Positions 6,091 to 6,131 of a stretch of 6,131 nucleotides of DNA are shown here, in pieces. The stretch lies in assembly GCA_042218065.1 (NCBI GenBank), contig JBDGRL010000020.1:1-6131 (forward strand), read 5' to 3'. The position numbers and the translations under genes were made by a program. How positions within the stretch are numbered: the first letter of the stretch is position 1; every line of letters begins with the position of its first letter. The notes beneath the pieces are model-generated. The model searched no databases. It had not been told where the DNA came from and saw nothing but the letters and a program-made list of their open reading frames with translations. Origin of the DNA: JBDGRJ01 sp042218065 (lineage in GTDB: Bacteria > Patescibacteriota > Patescibacteriia > Magasanikbacterales > UBA922).

Positions 6091-6131
6091 AATATAGTAG
6101 TATTAGTAATGTTTAGTTGGGGACTTTACTT

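Noticed and set aside
6034..6131. TPP (THI-box) or other riboswitch upstream of the importer
   Set aside because: The promoter leaves only about 20 nt of leader, and no THI-box core or long paired structure is visible.
1..6131. Recoded TGA (code 25, as in Gracilibacteria) or another alternative code
   Set aside because: All long frames are complete without in-frame TGA and end in TAA; glycine is encoded normally by GGN codons.

Overview
The window is AT-rich bacterial DNA using the standard genetic code: five long reading frames run on TAA stops, with no in-frame TGA. All five genes lie on the minus strand, so transcription runs from the right edge towards the left. The organism cannot be named from this window. 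AT-rich, SD-poor, closely packed genes, repeat-rich proteins and a solute-binding protein held by an uncleaved membrane anchor rather than a lipobox cysteine would suit a Patescibacteria/CPR-type genome, but this is a weak inference.

Right half (3530-6131): a compact ABC import operon. A good sigma70-type promoter (TTGAAG, 17 bp spacer, TATAAT) at 6062-6090 drives, in order, a membrane-anchored solute-binding protein, an ATPase and a permease of the nitrate/sulfonate/taurine (NitT/TauT, SsuABC-like) family. The genes are packed tightly: the binding-protein stop abuts the ATPase start (TAAATG), and the ATPase stop overlaps the permease start by one base (TAATG). A 5-bp inverted repeat frames the -10 box and may be a repressor site. 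The substrate cannot be read from the sequence.

Middle (3238-3529): a 292-bp gap with no gene. It holds a weak AT-rich terminator-like hairpin, a pair of 10-bp direct repeats 22 bp apart, and a probable extended -10 promoter for the next genes.

Left half (1-3237): two adjacent paralogous genes for acidic, Glu/Gln-rich, mostly helical proteins of unknown function without signal peptides. The upstream one (325 residues, TTG start) consists only of the shared module. The downstream one (at least 737 residues, running off the left edge) has the same N-terminal module followed by a second charged helical region, a pentapeptide-repeat block with an internal 20-residue duplication, and WG (KWG-type) repeats. 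The two are probably cotranscribed. This pair is the least explained and most interesting part of the window. None of the five starts has a convincing Shine-Dalgarno sequence.
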